DNA from: Neobacillus cucumis
GTDB lineage: Bacteria > Bacillota > Bacilli > Bacillales_B > DSM-18226
Direction: 5' to 3'
Length of the DNA: 64,000 nucleotides
Assembly (NCBI RefSeq): GCF_016107705.1
Contig: NZ_JAEHGC010000020.1
Span: 4,686-68,685, forward strand
Shown: piece after piece, positions 1 through 10,335 of the stretch
Layout: each line of letters starts with the position of its first letter
How positions within the stretch are numbered: position 1 is the stretch's first letter
Program-made: the position numbers and the translations under genes
The notes under the pieces: model-generated
Told to the model about the DNA's origin: nothing
Database searches by the model: none
What the model saw: only the letters and a program-made list of their open reading frames with translations

Positions 1-468
1 CTATAAAGCGCTTTCAATGGTTATGAAAAACTTGGATGCCAAGAAATTAAATAATCCCCTTTCTCTTACCACCTCTAATTAGAACCACCCAAAACCCAAA
101 GATGAAAGAGTTGTCTACCTAGAGTGAATTTTTTAAAAGTTCAATAATTAATTATAGTATAAAAGTTTCGTTTTTATCGTGTCAACGAAAATTGAGTAAT
201 CTTTATAAAGTTATCAATCTAATAAATTAGTTAACTAAAGGAGTGGAGAATAAATATTTACGGTTTTGTATGTTTATTAGAAATAAGGTTTATCAACTTA
301 GGAACGGTGAAAATATTATTTTAAAATAATATAAGTATTATCGATTAACTTTCACAAGGTAGTCTAAGTATCAAGTTAAGTTCCAATACGAAGGCATGTG
401 GAATCAAAATCATACGTTTTTCATGGATTTTGTCAAAACCCGTTCAATAAAAATATTAAAAATATTCA
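1..468. other. Non-coding left edge
   Basis: I see no supportable gene here. The stretch is AT-rich with many stops in all frames. A sequence close to a catabolite-responsive element (AAAGCGCTTTCA at about 5-16) lies at the very edge; it may belong to a gene outside the window, so carbon-catabolite control of the frl genes is only a possibility. Confidence 0.4.
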
Positions 469-516
469 TTGCATTTAATGTATTCGTTGATTATAATACA
501 AGACATAACAAATAAA
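469..516 (+). promoter_or_regulatory. frlC promoter with operator shared with frlB
   Basis: A -35-like TTGCAT (469-474), a 17-bp spacer and a perfect -10 TATAAT (492-497) are followed by ACAAGACATAACAAATAAA. The block from 490 to 516 is repeated base for base at 2818-2844 upstream of frlB, with the same 17-bp spacing. This points to a common operator, most likely for the GntR/UTRA regulator encoded at the end of the cluster. That pairing is inferred. Confidence 0.75.
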
Positions 517-546
517 ACATTTTCAACAGAAGGGAGGTTTAAAATT

Positions 547-1368
547 TTGAAAATTGCAGGAATGAATATTACCTTCAGGCATTTTCCTTTCCCATATTTT
601 TTGGATTGTATGGATCGCCTGAATATAAGTAGTATTGAATTATGGGCCGGTGAGCCACATTTATATGTCTATCGAAATCTACTTAGTAATTTGAGAGAGA
701 TTAAGAGAGAGGTTAAAGCTAGAAACATAGAGATTGTCTGCTATACACCAGAACAATGCATCTATCCTTTTAATCTTGCTGCTTCGGATTCACAGTGGCG
801 AAAAACGAGCATTGATTATTTTATTGAAAATTTACATGCTGCCGTCGAATTGGAGACGGATAAAATGTTGATTACATCCGGGATCGGTGATTTTTCCCGT
901 ACACAAGAAGAATCTTGGAAGTATGCAAGCGATTCTATTTTTCAAATCTCCAAAGCAGCTGAGCAGGAAGGTATCACTCTTGCGCTTGAGCCATTAACGA
1001 AATTTGAGTCCAATCTCATTATTGACACACCTGGACTAAAGAGAATGATTGAAGAAATTCAATCCCCTTCATTAAAAGGGATGATTGATACCGTGGCCAT
1101 GCAGCTGGCGGATGAAACACCTGATGATTATTTTTCGATGCTGCCAGAGTTAAGTCATTTCCATTTAATCGATGGCGATAGTGAGACAGATTCACACCTT
1201 GCTTTAGATGATGGACACCTAAATTGGAGAGAATATGTCAAAAGCCTTCAAAACCATCAATACGAAGGGGCGTGTACCCTCGAGATTATGGGATCAAGTT
1301 ATTATCAAAATCCACAAGATGCCGTTAAGAAATCATTAGCGAAATTAAATGAATTAGGAATCTTATAA
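547..1368 (+). CDS. frlC: Fructoselysine 3-epimerase-like (sugar isomerase/epimerase, TIM barrel)
   Basis: A 273-residue protein of the xylose-isomerase-like AP endonuclease 2 fold. In Enterobacteria FrlC interconverts psicoselysine and fructoselysine. The ALEPLTKFESN and FHLIDGD segments carry the Glu/His/Asp metal-site pattern of these epimerases. I choose the TTG at 547 because GGGAGG lies 9 nt upstream; a longer in-frame extension to 469 would overlap the promoter. The assignment rests mainly on neighbours, which include clear FrlA-, FrlB- and FrlD-like genes. A generic hexulose epimerase is the alternative. Confidence 0.75.
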   Translation: MKIAGMNITFRHFPFPYFLDCMDRLNISSIELWAGEPHLYVYRNLLSNLREIKREVKARNIEIVCYTPEQCIYPFNLAASDSQWRKTSIDYFIENLHAAVELETDKMLITSGIGDFSRTQEESWKYASDSIFQISKAAEQEGITLALEPLTKFESNLIIDTPGLKRMIEEIQSPSLKGMIDTVAMQLADETPDDYFSMLPELSHFHLIDGDSETDSHLALDDGHLNWREYVKSLQNHQYEGACTLEIMGSSYYQNPQDAVKKSLAKLNELGIL

Positions 1369-2736
<1,368 letters not shown>

Positions 2737-2744
2737 TGATTTTT

Positions 2745-2786
2745 GGGAAGTTGGTTCACCTTGAACTAGCTTCCTAAAATTTTTTT
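2745..2786 (+). terminator. Rho-independent terminator after frlA
   Basis: GGGAAGTTGGTTC pairs with GAACTAGCTTCC (with G-U pairs) around a short CACCTT loop and is followed by AAAATTTTTTT. It separates frlCA from the second promoter. Confidence 0.75.
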
Positions 2787-2796
2787 GAAAAAGCAA

Positions 2797-2844
2797 TTGT
2801 ATAATTTGTAATGTTTAATTATAATACAAGACATAACAAATAAA
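2797..2844 (+). promoter_or_regulatory. frlB promoter with operator shared with frlC
   Basis: TTGTAT (2797-2802), 17 bp, TATAAT (2820-2825), then the same ACAAGACATAACAAATAAA block as at 498-516. The identical placement directly downstream of the -10 suits repression by roadblock or promoter occlusion. Confidence 0.75.
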
Positions 2845-2863
2845 TCATTCGGAGGAATTCGCC

Positions 2864-3877
2864 ATGTTAAAATTTGATGAAGAGTTATTCCTGAAGCTTG
2901 TAGAAAAAGAAGGGCTTGCATTTAGGGGGCAAATCGAAGAAATTGTCGATTCAATCTGTCAAAAAGGATACAGTAATCTTTTCCTAATTGGTGCTGGTGG
3001 AACGATCGCGATGATGTATCCCTATGAATATATTTTAAAATCCAATTCAACAATTGATGTTCATGCTGAAATTGCAGCAGAGTTTATGGTCATGAACAAT
3101 AAGCATTTTACGAAGGATTCGGTTTGTATCTTTACCTCCGTATCGGGAACAACACAAGAAACCGTTGCTGCTGCAGAGTTTTGTAAAGAAAGAGGGGCTA
3201 CCACGATTGCATTGGTTGCGGAGCCAAATACTCCCTTAACAGAGGTAGTGGATTACTGTATCACAACTGGTTCAGAAAAGCATTCCTTTGATACGTTCTT
3301 TATGCTGTTATACATGGTAATCTTCCGATTCATGCATAACAACAATGAATTTCCACAATATGAGCAATTCACGAAGGAGGTCTCCTTGCTGCCGCAAGCG
3401 ATTCTTAATGCTGTTAAAGCTTTTGATAAAAAGGCTGAGGAATTTGCGATTAGACATAAGGATACTGATTACCACATGATGGTCGGTTCAGGTAATCTAT
3501 GGGGGAACACTTACTCCTATGCAATGTGTATTTTGGAGGAAATGCAATGGATTCATGCGAAATCAATCCACGCAGCGGAATTTTTCCATGGCACGCTTGA
3601 ACTAGTGCTCGAAGATACGAGTGTTATTTTACTTAAAGGGGAAGATGAAACGAGACCGCTGATGGACCGTGTTGAAAGATTTGCTGAAAAGATTACCAGC
3701 CAATTAACCGTTATTGATACAAAAGACTTCGAAATGGCGGGGATCAGCGAAGAATTTAGAAAGCATTTCTCCGTCAGCATTAACTGGGCAGTGTTAAGTC
3801 GCATCAGCGTTTACCTTGAGCGGGAGAGAAACCACCCATTAGAGCTAAGAAGATACTATCGTAAAGTAGAATATTAA
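2864..3877 (+). CDS. frlB: Fructoselysine 6-phosphate deglycase (SIS domains)
   Basis: A 337-residue protein with two sugar-isomerase (SIS) domains, the length expected for FrlB (about 340). FrlB splits fructoselysine 6-phosphate into lysine and glucose 6-phosphate in the cytosol. The first SIS domain shows LIGAGGTIAM (about 41-50) and the phosphate-binding FTSVSGTTQET (about 89-99); the second shows MMVGSGNLWG and HAAEFFHGTLE. GGAGG lies 8-12 nt before the ATG. It has its own promoter copy, so deglycase and kinase can be expressed independently of transport. Confidence 0.85.
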   Translation: MLKFDEELFLKLVEKEGLAFRGQIEEIVDSICQKGYSNLFLIGAGGTIAMMYPYEYILKSNSTIDVHAEIAAEFMVMNNKHFTKDSVCIFTSVSGTTQETVAAAEFCKERGATTIALVAEPNTPLTEVVDYCITTGSEKHSFDTFFMLLYMVIFRFMHNNNEFPQYEQFTKEVSLLPQAILNAVKAFDKKAEEFAIRHKDTDYHMMVGSGNLWGNTYSYAMCILEEMQWIHAKSIHAAEFFHGTLELVLEDTSVILLKGEDETRPLMDRVERFAEKITSQLTVIDTKDFEMAGISEEFRKHFSVSINWAVLSRISVYLERERNHPLELRRYYRKVEY

Positions 3878-3887
3878 GAATGTTAAT

Positions 3888-3915
3888 GAGCACTACCTTG
3901 TAGTGCTCGTTTCTT
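3888..3915 (+). terminator. Weak hairpin between frlB and frlD
   Basis: GAGCACTA and TAGTGCTC form an 8-bp stem with loop CCTTG, followed by GTTTCTT. The T-run is poor, so it may be a partial terminator or an mRNA-stability element inside the operon. Confidence 0.5.
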
Positions 3916-3941
3916 CAATTTAAAAGAAGGCGGGGGTAAGA

Positions 3942-4724
3942 ATGAGAATTGTAACAGTCGGTGATAACTGTATGGACGTCTATCTTGGAAGCGGAAAGGC
4001 GTTTCCTGGAGGAAACCCTGTGAATGTTGCTGTCTACTTAAAGAAGTTGGGGGCGGACTCTTCCTATATCGGCTGGGTTGGGAATGACCAATATGGTGAT
4101 CAAATGATAGAGGCAGTCCAGGGCAAGGGCGTGGATACGACATTTCTCACGAAGAAGGATGGGAAAACTGCGGTAACCCATGTTGAATTAATTGATAATG
4201 ACCGCCGGTTTGGGGATTATGATGAAGGAGTAATGGCTCAGTTCACCTTAACCGATGAGGAACTGGAGTTTATTCACACTCATCAGCTTGTTCACGCTGG
4301 AATTTGGGGACATGTTGAATGGTATTATCCTCTTTTTAAACAAAAAGGATTGCTCACGGCATTTGATTTTTCAGACCAGTTAGAGCATGGTCTGGTTAAA
4401 ACATTGCCCGCCTTTGTGGACTATTCCTTCTTTTCTTATTTGAAGGATGACGAATATATCAGAGGATTCTTAAAGGATGTTAAAAAACAAGGTTCTAGGG
4501 TGGCGGTGGCTACGTTAGGAGAAAATGGAGCGATTGCTTACGACGGCAACCAATTTTACCAATGCGGAGTGTTAGAGACCGATGTTGTGGATACGATGGG
4601 AGCAGGAGATTCATTTATCTCGGGCTTTATTTATGGAACGTTGCAGGGGCAATCGATTCAAAAATGTTTAGCATTAGGGACCAAAGCAGCTGCAAAAACC
4701 ATCGGCTATTTCGGTGCATGGTGA
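3942..4724 (+). CDS. frlD: Fructoselysine 6-kinase (PfkB family)
   Basis: A 260-residue ribokinase/PfkB-family kinase, the same size as E. coli FrlD (261). It would phosphorylate fructoselysine at C6 before FrlB cleavage. The N-terminus carries the substrate-side GGNPVNVAVYLKKLG motif (about 23-37). The C-terminus carries the PfkB signature DTMGAGDSFISGF, with the catalytic Asp in the GAGD box. GGGGG is 4-8 nt before the ATG. It is 64 nt downstream of frlB. Confidence 0.85.
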   Translation: MRIVTVGDNCMDVYLGSGKAFPGGNPVNVAVYLKKLGADSSYIGWVGNDQYGDQMIEAVQGKGVDTTFLTKKDGKTAVTHVELIDNDRRFGDYDEGVMAQFTLTDEELEFIHTHQLVHAGIWGHVEWYYPLFKQKGLLTAFDFSDQLEHGLVKTLPAFVDYSFFSYLKDDEYIRGFLKDVKKQGSRVAVATLGENGAIAYDGNQFYQCGVLETDVVDTMGAGDSFISGFIYGTLQGQSIQKCLALGTKAAAKTIGYFGAW

Positions 4725-4784
4725 CGATATAGGGCCGGCAATGTATAATAAATGTATAAACACATGACGGATAGGATGAAAAGT

Positions 4785-5513
4785 ATGAATTTAAATGCTT
4801 CAACTCCCCAGCCACTCTATATGCAGATTAGACAAATGCTGCAGAATGATATTCAGCAGGGGAAATATAAGCCGGATGAACAGATTCCCACGGAAGCGGA
4901 GCTTTGTGAAACGTACAATGTCAGCCGAATCACGATCCGAAAAGCTATTGAAGAATTGGTGAAGGATGGTACACTGACACGTATACCGCGCAGGGGGACG
5001 TTTGTGGCTTCGAATAAGTTTCACAATGAACTGTTATCTGTAAGCGGGTTCTCGGAGTTCAGTCACCAGTTGGGGATGATTCCAAATTCCCGTATTCTTA
5101 AAAGTGAAGTGATTACGGCACCAAAGGATGTTGCTGAACACCTCAAGATTGAGGAAGGGAGTCCTGTACTAGAACTAGAGCGGCTTATGTATGTGAATGA
5201 CCGTCCACTTTTCTATGATATTGCGCATTACTCGCTTATTCAGTTTCCAGATTTGGAAAAGAAAATCGCAAGGGACGAATCCACTTATAAAATCCTTTCA
5301 GAGGATTACAACACAGAAATCGTCAGCAACGATAAAATCATCGATGTAATCGGTGCAACAAAGGAATATGCCAAATACCTAGAATGCGATATCGGAGCCA
5401 ACCTATTCAGAATCCTAAAAATCGCCTTTGACTCAAACGACCAACCCGTCCACCTCTCCACATTCATGTGTGAAACAAGCAAAGTAAACCTAACCGTCCA
5501 TCGGGCGAAATAA
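4785..5513 (+). CDS. frlR: GntR/UTRA-family regulator of the frl genes
   Basis: A 242-residue HutC-subfamily GntR regulator. The N-terminal winged helix-turn-helix (about 10-75) shows PLYMQIRQML, IPTEAELCETYNVSRITIRKAI and RIPRRGTFV. A UTRA effector domain follows (about 90-240). FrlR-type proteins sense phosphorylated Amadori compounds. It is the last gene of the cluster, and the twin operators at 490-516 and 2818-2844 are its likely targets. The start is ambiguous: ATGs at 4752, 4764, 4776 and 4785 are in frame or close; I prefer 4785 because AGG sits 9 nt upstream and the domain starts just after. A TATAAT at 4744 may give it a private promoter. Confidence 0.8.
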   Translation: MNLNASTPQPLYMQIRQMLQNDIQQGKYKPDEQIPTEAELCETYNVSRITIRKAIEELVKDGTLTRIPRRGTFVASNKFHNELLSVSGFSEFSHQLGMIPNSRILKSEVITAPKDVAEHLKIEEGSPVLELERLMYVNDRPLFYDIAHYSLIQFPDLEKKIARDESTYKILSEDYNTEIVSNDKIIDVIGATKEYAKYLECDIGANLFRILKIAFDSNDQPVHLSTFMCETSKVNLTVHRAK

Positions 5514-5527
5514 ACCATTTGAGTGAA

Positions 5528-5572
5528 TCGACAAAATTCGGGCGGTGCCTGTCACCGCCCGAATTTTGTCGA
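5528..5572. repeat. 45-bp palindromic repeat, copy 1
   Basis: Arms TCGACAAAATTCGGGCGGTG and its perfect complement flank the loop CCTGT. It sits between the convergent frlR and pepD genes and could act as a bidirectional transcription stop, though it has no T-run. Confidence 0.9.
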
Positions 5573-5591
5573 ATATAACAAGGGATTATTC

Positions 5592-7061
5592 TCACCACTC
5601 AAATGATTTCATTTCTTTTAATACGGATAGGAAGTACTCCCAATTATTGATGGTTGAAGGTATGCTTAGGTGTTCGTTTGGAGTATGGACATTGTACATA
5701 TCTGGTCCAATCGAAATGGCGTCCAGTCCCGGGATTTTATCTATCAAAATTCCGCATTCAATACCGGCGTGTACGGCAATGATCTCGATATCTTTGTTGT
5801 GTTGATCCTTAAACACCTTTTCAAATACTTGACGAATCTTTGAATCCGGATTATAAGGCCACTCTGGATAATCGTTTTCCATTACCAATTCACAGCCAAG
5901 TATTGCCGCTATTAAACAGGCCTTTTTGACTATATCCTCTTTTAAACTTTTCACCGAACTTCTTGAATCACTAGCAAAATGGAGTTCTGTTTCGGAAGTA
6001 GTTATCACTCCCAAGTTAGTTGAGCTCTCCACCAATCCCTCAATGTCCATACTCATGCTTTGTATGCCGTTTGGAATAAGCATCAGCGAAGTAATCGCTT
6101 TTTGTTTGGTTTCCTCTGAAAAAACATGAGTAAACTCTAACTCCACATTATTTAAGGTAATATGTACCTCCGGGTCGGAAGTTTTCAGTTCGAATTGTAA
6201 AATAGTATTCCATTCATCTATTTTAGCTTCTAATTTTTTAATAGAATTCCCGGCAACGAAAATAATTGCATCGGTTTCACGGGGAATCGCATTGGTTGCT
6301 GACCCTCCGTTAATTTGCTGTAAAAAATAAGGAAGGTCTGATAATAGGTCCGATAAGATGCGCCCCATGATTTTATTGGAATTGCCTCTTCCTTTATTGA
6401 TCGATATCCCGGAATGACCGCCTTTTAATCCTTTGATACTTATACAATAGGCTGCTGTGTTGTTTGGAGCCTCCTCCCAAACAATTGGAAGGATCTGCGT
6501 TGTTTTTATCCCGCCAGCACTGCTGACTAATAGCTTATGGTCCTCTTCTGAATCAATATTAATCAGGATTTTCCCCTTAAGGTCGGAAGGGTCTACGGCT
6601 AAAGCTCCACCCATCGTTGTTTCTTCTTCAGTTGTAATGATCACTTCAAGGGAAGGATGTTGAATTTCCTTAGAGTCTAATAAGGCAAGAGCGTAGGCAA
6701 CAGCTACTCCATTATCAGCTCCTAATGTTGTGTCCGTTGCATAAAGCATATCTTCAATGATTCGTAACTGAATGGGATCCTTTTCAAAGTCATGAACAGT
6801 CCCCTTGTTTTTCTCACATACCATATCCATATGTCCTTGGATAATCACGGTCGGTATATTCTCGTAACCAGGACTGGCCGCTTTTTTGATGATCACATTT
6901 AATGCCCTATCCTGTTTTACCTCTAGATGACGTTCCTTAGCAAAATGAACCAAGTAATCACTAATGGCTTTCTCGTTCCCGGAGCCCCTTGGAATCTTTG
7001 AAATTTCTGAAAAAAAGTAAAATACCGGGTGCTGAATTAAGTCTTCTAAACGTTTGTACAA
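5592..7061 (-). CDS. pepD: Aminoacyl-histidine dipeptidase (PepD, M20C)
   Basis: A 489-residue cytosolic metallopeptidase that hydrolyses Xaa-His and other dipeptides. All expected M20C residues are visible: GHMDM (metal His and catalytic Asp, about 77-79), GADNG (bridging Asp, about 116), EEE (general base and metal Glu, about 145-147), NIDSEE (metal Asp, about 170) and the final His in NVHTPNEHL. The length fits the family (about 485). I prefer the TTG at 7061 because GAGAGG lies 9 nt upstream; an ATG at 7070 would leave no spacing. It is 24 nt downstream of the permease gene on the same strand, so they form an operon. Confidence 0.88.
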   Translation of the reverse strand: MYKRLEDLIQHPVFYFFSEISKIPRGSGNEKAISDYLVHFAKERHLEVKQDRALNVIIKKAASPGYENIPTVIIQGHMDMVCEKNKGTVHDFEKDPIQLRIIEDMLYATDTTLGADNGVAVAYALALLDSKEIQHPSLEVIITTEEETTMGGALAVDPSDLKGKILINIDSEEDHKLLVSSAGGIKTTQILPIVWEEAPNNTAAYCISIKGLKGGHSGISINKGRGNSNKIMGRILSDLLSDLPYFLQQINGGSATNAIPRETDAIIFVAGNSIKKLEAKIDEWNTILQFELKTSDPEVHITLNNVELEFTHVFSEETKQKAITSLMLIPNGIQSMSMDIEGLVESSTNLGVITTSETELHFASDSRSSVKSLKEDIVKKACLIAAILGCELVMENDYPEWPYNPDSKIRQVFEKVFKDQHNKDIEIIAVHAGIECGILIDKIPGLDAISIGPDMYNVHTPNEHLSIPSTINNWEYFLSVLKEMKSFEW

Positions 7062-7085
7062 TCGAATCATCCTCTCAATTTAAAA

Positions 7086-8516
7086 TTACGGTCCATAATT
7101 GATTGCGACTGCGATGATCATAAAGATAATCTCCATGACCATGATGGTGATGAAAAGTGGCCATAAAAATTTATACCAGCGATCGACGGGAATGCCAGCT
7201 ATTCCACAGATGACCACAACAGTGGAAGGCCAAAGCATGTTTGCAAATCCGTCTCCAAATGAGAATGCTAGAACGGCAATTTGACGATTGATCCCAATGA
7301 GATCGGATAAAGGTGTCATAATTGGCATTGAAATGGTTGCCGCTGCACTTCCTGATGGTACAAAAAAATTAAGCAGAGTTTGCACAATAATCATGCCGGC
7401 GGATGCTGCATAGGGAGATAAGTTTTTAATGACATTGGCCATATAATATACAACCGTATCGATAATATGCCCGTCTTCTAAAATAACGAGAATCGCATTC
7501 GCCATTCCGATTAAGAGTGCGGCATATACCATATTTCTGCAGGCTTCAATGAACGTATCTGCTACTTCAGCGAGCGTGAGTCTGTTTACTAAACCAATAG
7601 CAATCATCATAATGATGAATACACCTGATAATTCAGGAAGGTACCAGCCAAATTTCACAGTCCCGGTAACCAAGGTAATAATCGTACAAACAAACAACCC
7701 TAAGCTAATCTTATGTGGAACGGTGAATTTTGTATCTGTTAGACCGCCTTGTACAATGCCGGATAAAAAGGGGAATTGTACATTCTTTACAATACTCTTT
7801 TCAGGATTTTCTTTCACCATTTTAGCGTAGCGCATGACGAAGAATATGGAAATAGACATAAAGACAACAAATGCAATGGCACGAAAGGCAATACCCGAAA
7901 AAAGCGGAATGCCAGCAATACCTTGGGCGATGCCGACGGTAAAAGGATTGGTAACAGCTGCTGCAAAACCTGTGGTAATACTGACGTAAACAATGGCAAC
8001 ACCAACCAATGCATCATACCCAAGTGCAACAGTGATTCCCATCATGATCGGAATGTATCCATAACTTTCTTCATACATCCCAAACCCCGCACCCATGGCT
8101 CCAAAGACAAGCATAAATACGGGAATGATTAGGCCTTCTTTTCCTTTTAGTTTTCGAACGAGTGCACCTATGCCGCTATTAAATACTCCGGTTTTTGTCA
8201 GGATAAAGATAAAACCGTAGGCGAAAAAAAGGTAAAAAATAATTTCTGCCCCGTGCAGCATTCCTTTTTGAATACTTATAAACATATTAAAAAAACTAAC
8301 GGGTGTTTGATGAACGGAATGATAGGAATCCGGTACAACTATTGACCTTTTTGTAACAGGATCCTCCACTCGGTCAAATTCACCTGCCGGAATGATATAG
8401 GAGAAAAGGGCAGTTATGAGAATGATTAGTCCCATAAAGACATAACTATGTGGCATTTGAAGTTTAAATTTTCTTTTGGTTACATGATTTGGTTCTAGTA
8501 AAACGACTTTTTCCAA
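7086..8516 (-). CDS. YfcC-family permease (C4-dicarboxylate anaerobic carrier-like)
   Basis: A 476-residue integral membrane protein with about 12 hydrophobic segments. It belongs to the YfcC/DcuC-like ion-transporter superfamily, whose members move amino acids, peptides or short organic acids. Features seen are the N-terminal PHSYVFMGLIILI helix, the IPAGEFDR loop and the FGMYEESYGYIP segment, all typical of the family. The substrate cannot be read from sequence. Its position directly upstream of pepD suggests uptake of dipeptides or their products. It is divergent from the PucR-type regulator, with about 160 bp of shared control region. Confidence 0.75.
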   Translation of the reverse strand: MEKVVLLEPNHVTKRKFKLQMPHSYVFMGLIILITALFSYIIPAGEFDRVEDPVTKRSIVVPDSYHSVHQTPVSFFNMFISIQKGMLHGAEIIFYLFFAYGFIFILTKTGVFNSGIGALVRKLKGKEGLIIPVFMLVFGAMGAGFGMYEESYGYIPIMMGITVALGYDALVGVAIVYVSITTGFAAAVTNPFTVGIAQGIAGIPLFSGIAFRAIAFVVFMSISIFFVMRYAKMVKENPEKSIVKNVQFPFLSGIVQGGLTDTKFTVPHKISLGLFVCTIITLVTGTVKFGWYLPELSGVFIIMMIAIGLVNRLTLAEVADTFIEACRNMVYAALLIGMANAILVILEDGHIIDTVVYYMANVIKNLSPYAASAGMIIVQTLLNFFVPSGSAAATISMPIMTPLSDLIGINRQIAVLAFSFGDGFANMLWPSTVVVICGIAGIPVDRWYKFLWPLFITIMVMEIIFMIIAVAINYGP

Positions 8517-8679
8517 AACCGATCAACTCCTATTAATATTATTCTTAATATTCTGTCAATTAAAAATGGACGGAAGATTAGATTGAACCATTATTTTATA
8601 AACCCTGACTGTGATAAAATATGGGTCATATACAAAATGTCTAATCAATAATAAGTTATTTCGATTGGAGTTAAACATT

Positions 8680-10335
8680 ATGTCTGAACGGAAATTTACT
8701 GTTAGAGATATTATGAAACGGCCCCATTTCAGCGAGGCAAAAGTAATTGCAGGGTATAACGGAATGAACCGTCAAGTAAAATGGATTCATATTCTTGAAA
8801 CCAATGAAAATCAAAGTCTCATTGATGGAAATGAGTTAATTCTTACAACAGGTCTGTTTTATAATGGCGATCTAAATACTGGCTTATCATTCCTTAGGGA
8901 GCTCATTCGGCAAAATGCTTCTGCTCTTTGTATTGAGTTAGGTGCGAATTTTTCATCAATCCCGAGTGAAATGATTGAAATGGCGGAAAGCAATGATTTT
9001 CCACTGATTATTTTTACTGGAAAGATTAAATTTGTCGAGATTACTCGTGATATACATGCATTATTAATCAATTCCAATGCAAAGGCTTTAAAGGAATTAG
9101 AAACTTTTCATAAAAATTTATCGCAATTAAATTTACAATCAAAAGGGATCAGCACCATTCTGCAAGCGTTTCATCAAATGTTTTCATTAAACGTTATTTA
9201 CTATCCCATTGATGGTGACACTATCTTTTTGCCACAGTTAAATCCAACTATTCAAAAGGAATGTATAGAGTTATTTAGAATACAAATCGAAAAATATTCT
9301 GTTGAAAATACTGAACAGATGCAAAAAACTGTTGATCAGGAAAACATCTTACTCTATCAACCAGTCATTGCGATGGGGCAGTGTCTTGCATATGTTGGTA
9401 TAGTGATAGTTGAAAGGGAAGTAGATGAATTCCTGTCTTTATCATTAGACTACACTGTCACTGCCATCGCCCAGAATTTATTACGCCGCTTATTCATTGA
9501 AGAGAGAAATTTTCACGAACAAAATATTCTATTAAACGATATTTTGAACAACCGCATCCAGGGGGAGGAGCTGCTTCGAACAAAACTTGGCCTTATCCCA
9601 AATGATATGCGTGATTTTTGTTTTTACTGTGGAGTTATGGAATGGGTTTTCCCAAGGTTGTATACCGCCTATGATGATTTAGGAACTACCCAGCAAAGTA
9701 TGGTTGTTATGGTCCGAAATATGTTGAAGCGCCATTTTTTTCAAACGGTTATCCTTCCCTTAGGGAACCGCGTGTATTTGCTTGTCTATCAAACGCAAAT
9801 TGATCGCAAACAAATGCGGCCCATTCAGGAACGGATCGGTATGGCGATACTTCAATTAAAAAAAGCGGTTTCAAATTTACTGGAAAATCGGGAAATCTTT
9901 ATTGGGGTGAGTAACCCGGCGCATTTACTCACCCAAGCCTACCAAGGTTTTCAAGAAGCGAAGCAAGTAATTGAAATTGCTAAAATAACTGAATCAAATC
10001 CCGATCCGTTTTATGAGAATATGGGGATTTTTCGTATCCTATTAAACATGAAAGATAATCGAACTACCCCTTCATTCATCAACGATTATTTGGGAAGGGT
10101 GATCCAATACGACAAAGAGCATGGACACCGGTTGCTTGAAACCCTTAAGGTATATTTAAATAATAATAGTTCGAAGCAGAAAACGGCCAAGGAGCTGTTT
10201 ATCCACCGCCAAACATTGTATTATCGTCTCGAAAAACTCGAAGAACTACTGGGTGATTTAACCAATCCAGAACGGCGGATTTGTATTGAACTTGCTCTGC
10301 GGGCCTACGAGCTCAATCGCATGAATTTCTTTTAA
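8680..10335 (+). CDS. PucR-family transcriptional regulator
   Basis: A 551-residue regulator. The N-terminal PucR ligand domain (about 5-125) shows TVRDIMKRP and ELILTTGLFY. A central GGDEF-like segment (about 290-420) is followed by the PucR C-terminal helix-turn-helix (about 490-545) with TAKELFIHRQTLYYRLEKLE. The start is the ATG with TTGGAG 9 nt upstream. It is divergent from the yfcC-like/pepD operon, which it probably controls. Its 3' end overlaps the 3' end of the second pepD-like gene by 78 nt on the opposite strand. Confidence 0.82.
   Translation: MSERKFTVRDIMKRPHFSEAKVIAGYNGMNRQVKWIHILETNENQSLIDGNELILTTGLFYNGDLNTGLSFLRELIRQNASALCIELGANFSSIPSEMIEMAESNDFPLIIFTGKIKFVEITRDIHALLINSNAKALKELETFHKNLSQLNLQSKGISTILQAFHQMFSLNVIYYPIDGDTIFLPQLNPTIQKECIELFRIQIEKYSVENTEQMQKTVDQENILLYQPVIAMGQCLAYVGIVIVEREVDEFLSLSLDYTVTAIAQNLLRRLFIEERNFHEQNILLNDILNNRIQGEELLRTKLGLIPNDMRDFCFYCGVMEWVFPRLYTAYDDLGTTQQSMVVMVRNMLKRHFFQTVILPLGNRVYLLVYQTQIDRKQMRPIQERIGMAILQLKKAVSNLLENREIFIGVSNPAHLLTQAYQGFQEAKQVIEIAKITESNPDPFYENMGIFRILLNMKDNRTTPSFINDYLGRVIQYDKEHGHRLLETLKVYLNNNSSKQKTAKELFIHRQTLYYRLEKLEELLGDLTNPERRICIELALRAYELNRMNFF

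Noticed and set aside
5528..5572. Repeat copies read as ordinary terminators
   Set aside because: They lack T-runs, are identical across unrelated gene ends and also occur upstream of genes, so a dispersed repeat explains them better, though some may stop transcription.
7776..8132. Plus-strand open frame of 118 codons opposite the YfcC-like permease gene
   Set aside because: Composition is odd (many Asn, Lys, His), there is no ribosome binding site, and it mirrors a clear membrane-protein gene.
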